From Lachnospiraceae bacterium (lineage in GTDB: Bacteria; Bacillota; Clostridia; Lachnospirales; Lachnospiraceae): a DNA stretch of 6,930 nucleotides. Each line of letters opens with the position of its first letter. The stretch's first letter is position 1. Below the pieces are notes generated by a model that had not been told where the DNA came from, made no database searches, and was given only the letters and a program-made list of their open reading frames with translations. Positions 6,109 to 6,930 of this stretch are shown here, one piece after another. Where the stretch lies: contig DPJQ01000047.1 of assembly GCA_003542935.1 (NCBI GenBank), positions 3,818 to 10,747 on the forward strand, read 5' to 3'. The position numbers were made by a program, and so were the translations under genes.

Positions 6109-6125
6109 GGCGTATCCGTTACGCC
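6109..6125 (-). promoter_or_regulatory. small hairpin touching the ribosome binding site of the cysteine-rich BMC-H gene
   Basis: GGCGTA and TACGCC form a perfect 6-bp stem with a 5-nt loop. In the minus-strand RNA it ends one base before the AGGAGGA site of the gene starting at 6093. The site itself stays unpaired. It might tune translation, or act as a spacer in the 56-base gap after the preceding BMC-H gene. Confidence 0.35.
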
Positions 6126-6149
6126 AAAAATCCGATGCTCAGGATTCGT

Positions 6150-6425
6150 TTAGACTGTAGGAAGAATCTTCTCCACATCCTCGTGGGGTCTCGGGATGAC
6201 ATGGGTAGCCACCAGCTCACCCAGTCTGGATGCTGCGGCAGAACCGGCCTCCACGGCCGCCTTCACAGCTCCCACATCGCCGCGTACCATAACAGTTACC
6301 AGTCCCGAACCGATCTTCTCTGTCCCTACCAGAGCTACCTCGGCAGCTTTGGACATGGCATCCGCCGCCTCGATCGCGGCAGTGAGACCTCTGGTTTCGA
6401 TCATACCTAATGCTTCTTTAGCCAT
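6150..6425 (-). CDS. canonical BMC-H hexameric shell protein (PduA/EutM type)
   Basis: This 91-residue protein is a textbook hexameric shell protein, probably a main facet component. It opens MAKEALGMIETRGLTAAIEA, has the canonical pore loop EKIGSG followed by LVTVMVRGDVGAV, and ends VIPRPHEDVEKILPTV. The start at 6425 is supported by AGGAGG at 8 bases; the GTG at 6467 would add 14 residues unlike any BMC-H and lies upstream of that site. It is about 87% identical to the shell domain of the extended BMC-H encoded at 5297-5794, from which it is separated by the cysteine-rich BMC-H gene. PduA, PduJ and EutM share this form, so no specific symbol is given. Confidence 0.95.
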   Translation of the reverse strand: MAKEALGMIETRGLTAAIEAADAMSKAAEVALVGTEKIGSGLVTVMVRGDVGAVKAAVEAGSAAASRLGELVATHVIPRPHEDVEKILPTV

Positions 6426-6469
6426 TTTTATATCCTCCTGATATTTCCCGGATGTATGCCAAGCCACAC

Positions 6470-6787
6470 TCAGCGTTTATCCAGGCAACTGATTTTCAGC
6501 ATCTTCTCGCAGTCCTCTGTAGGATTTGCGATGACATAATGCTGTACTACACCGGCCTCCCGCTTGGCGATCTCCATGCCAGCCTCCACGGCTGCCGTCA
6601 CATCCTGGACGGAACCACGAAACTTCACACAGATAATCAACGGTACGGGCATCTTGTCTGCATTTCTTGCCGGTTTGTTTTTATCAAATATCTCGAGATG
6701 GACATTTGCCGCCTTACAGCCGGCATCCGCTGCCTGAAAAGCCGTCGTCAGCCCATATACCTCTAATAACCCTACAGCCTGTGCCAT
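6470..6787 (-). CDS. BMC-H shell protein with enlarged pore loop
   Basis: This is a single-domain shell protein of 105 residues. It starts MAQAVGLLEVYGLTTAFQAADAGCKAANV, the BMC strand and helix, and ends VIANPTEDCEKMLKIS with a short tail. Between the second strand and the third, about ten extra residues replace the normal KIGSG pore segment (loop FDKNKPARNADKMP, 34-47). The pore is therefore likely to be wider, occluded or specialised. I recall BMC-H proteins with an NKP loop from clostridial glycyl-radical loci, but cannot check. AAGGTG precedes the ATG at 6787 by 5 bases. It is the first complete gene in the window's operon, and a conserved hairpin lies 13 bases upstream of its start. Confidence 0.92.
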   Translation of the reverse strand: MAQAVGLLEVYGLTTAFQAADAGCKAANVHLEIFDKNKPARNADKMPVPLIICVKFRGSVQDVTAAVEAGMEIAKREAGVVQHYVIANPTEDCEKMLKISCLDKR

Positions 6788-6800
6788 ATAATCACCTTAC

Positions 6801-6827
6801 GTAACTGTTCAGTGCCTTCACAGTTAC
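6801..6827 (-). repeat. 27-nt hairpin element, copy 1, upstream of the first BMC-H gene
   Basis: As minus-strand RNA it has perfect 8-bp arms GTAACTGT and ACAGTTAC around the loop GAAGGCACTGA. It ends 13 bases before the ATG at 6787, just upstream of the ribosome binding site. A second, diverged copy (22 of 27 identical) sits in the same place before the alcohol dehydrogenase gene. The changes keep all pairs in the minus-strand RNA. It could be an RNA regulatory element or a dispersed intergenic repeat. Confidence 0.65.
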
Positions 6828-6830
6828 GAT

Positions 6831-6870
6831 GCAAAATCCATTTTAAATCGCCTCCGGCGATGGATTTTGC
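6831..6870. repeat. nested inverted repeat in the leader region
   Basis: Outer arms GCAAAATCCA (6831-6840) and TGGATTTTGC (6861-6870) are perfect complements. An inner stem TCGCC (6848-6852) and GGCGA (6856-6860) closes on a 3-base loop, with a 7-base bulge TTTTAAA on one side. The 15 bp in total would make a stable stem in either strand. No T-tract follows, so it is not a clear terminator. It stands beside the 27-nt hairpin and may belong to the same element. Confidence 0.7.
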
Positions 6871-6879
6871 ACTCCTGAA

Positions 6880-6930
6880 TCACGCTTTTACGGCCTCAGC
6901 AGCAAATGCTTCGGCCTGTGCTGAACAGTT
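6880..6930 (-). CDS. possible C-terminal end of the upstream gene (partial)
   Basis: From the right edge one minus-strand frame reads NCSAQAEAFAAEAVKA and then stops with TGA at 6880-6882. The alanine-rich helical composition resembles a protein C-terminus; the other two frames look less protein-like. If real it would be the end of the gene preceding the shell genes, perhaps an enzyme of the compartment. Sixteen codons are too few to identify it. Part of it (6921-6930) also matches an inverted copy of the hairpin element, which argues for caution. Confidence 0.35.
   Translation of the reverse strand, partial: NCSAQAEAFAAEAVKA

Noticed and set aside
6426..6467. Upstream start adding 14 residues to the canonical BMC-H
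   Set aside because: The added residues are unlike BMC-H proteins, and the strong AGGAGG before 6425 would lie inside the coding region with no tail-like composition to justify it.
6788..6880. Promoter for the shell genes in the leader
   Set aside because: A TAAAAT-like box occurs within the inverted repeat, but no matching -35 at proper spacing was seen.
1..6930. CRISPR arrays, tRNA or rRNA genes, insertion sequences
   Set aside because: No regularly spaced direct repeats, no cloverleaf or rRNA-like segments, and no transposase reading frame were found.

Overview
The window carries the shell and accessory end of a bacterial microcompartment (BMC, metabolosome) operon. Nearly every gene is on the minus strand, so the operon reads from right to left. 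The organism is most likely an anaerobic Firmicute of the Lachnospiraceae/Clostridia type. This rests on strong AGGAGG ribosome binding sites, moderate GC content, and a gene order (several BMC-H genes, PduL, EutN, PduS-like, PduT-like) that matches my memory of glycyl-radical-type (GRM) loci for fucose/rhamnose or 1,2-propanediol in clostridia. The signature enzyme (diol dehydratase, aldolase or aldehyde dehydrogenase) is not in the window, so the substrate is inferred.

In transcription order from the right edge: a possible last few codons of an upstream gene (6880-6930); a structured leader (6801-6870); a BMC-H protein with a long pore loop (6470-6787); a canonical BMC-H (6150-6425); a cysteine-rich BMC-H with an altered pore (5806-6093); a BMC-H with a lysine/alanine-rich N-terminal extension of about 73 residues (5297-5794); a PduL-type phosphotransacylase (4632-5276); a EutN/CcmL vertex protein (4264-4530); a PduS/RnfC-like flavin and iron-sulfur protein (2934-4259); a PduT-like tandem-domain shell protein (2361-2909); a DeoR-family regulator (1538-2317); and an iron-dependent alcohol dehydrogenase (334-1479). 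A likely bidirectional terminator (266-306) separates this from the convergent 3' end of an AraC-family regulator on the plus strand (1-251).

The expected job is as follows. An aldehyde made inside the shell is oxidised to acyl-CoA by an enzyme outside the window. PduL turns the acyl-CoA into acyl phosphate and recycles CoA. The alcohol dehydrogenase reduces part of the aldehyde and recycles NAD+. PduS and PduT may carry electrons through the shell. BMC-H, BMC-T and BMC-P proteins build the facets and vertices. The DeoR protein probably senses a sugar phosphate and controls the operon.

The most notable points are: (1) the BMC-H gene with a basic N-terminal extension keeps a perfectly placed Shine-Dalgarno and ATG at the start of its shell domain, so it probably makes two proteins; (2) two copies of a 27-nt hairpin sit just upstream of two start codons and differ by substitutions that preserve pairing only in the minus-strand RNA; (3) the PduT-like protein has a cysteine in both pore loops.
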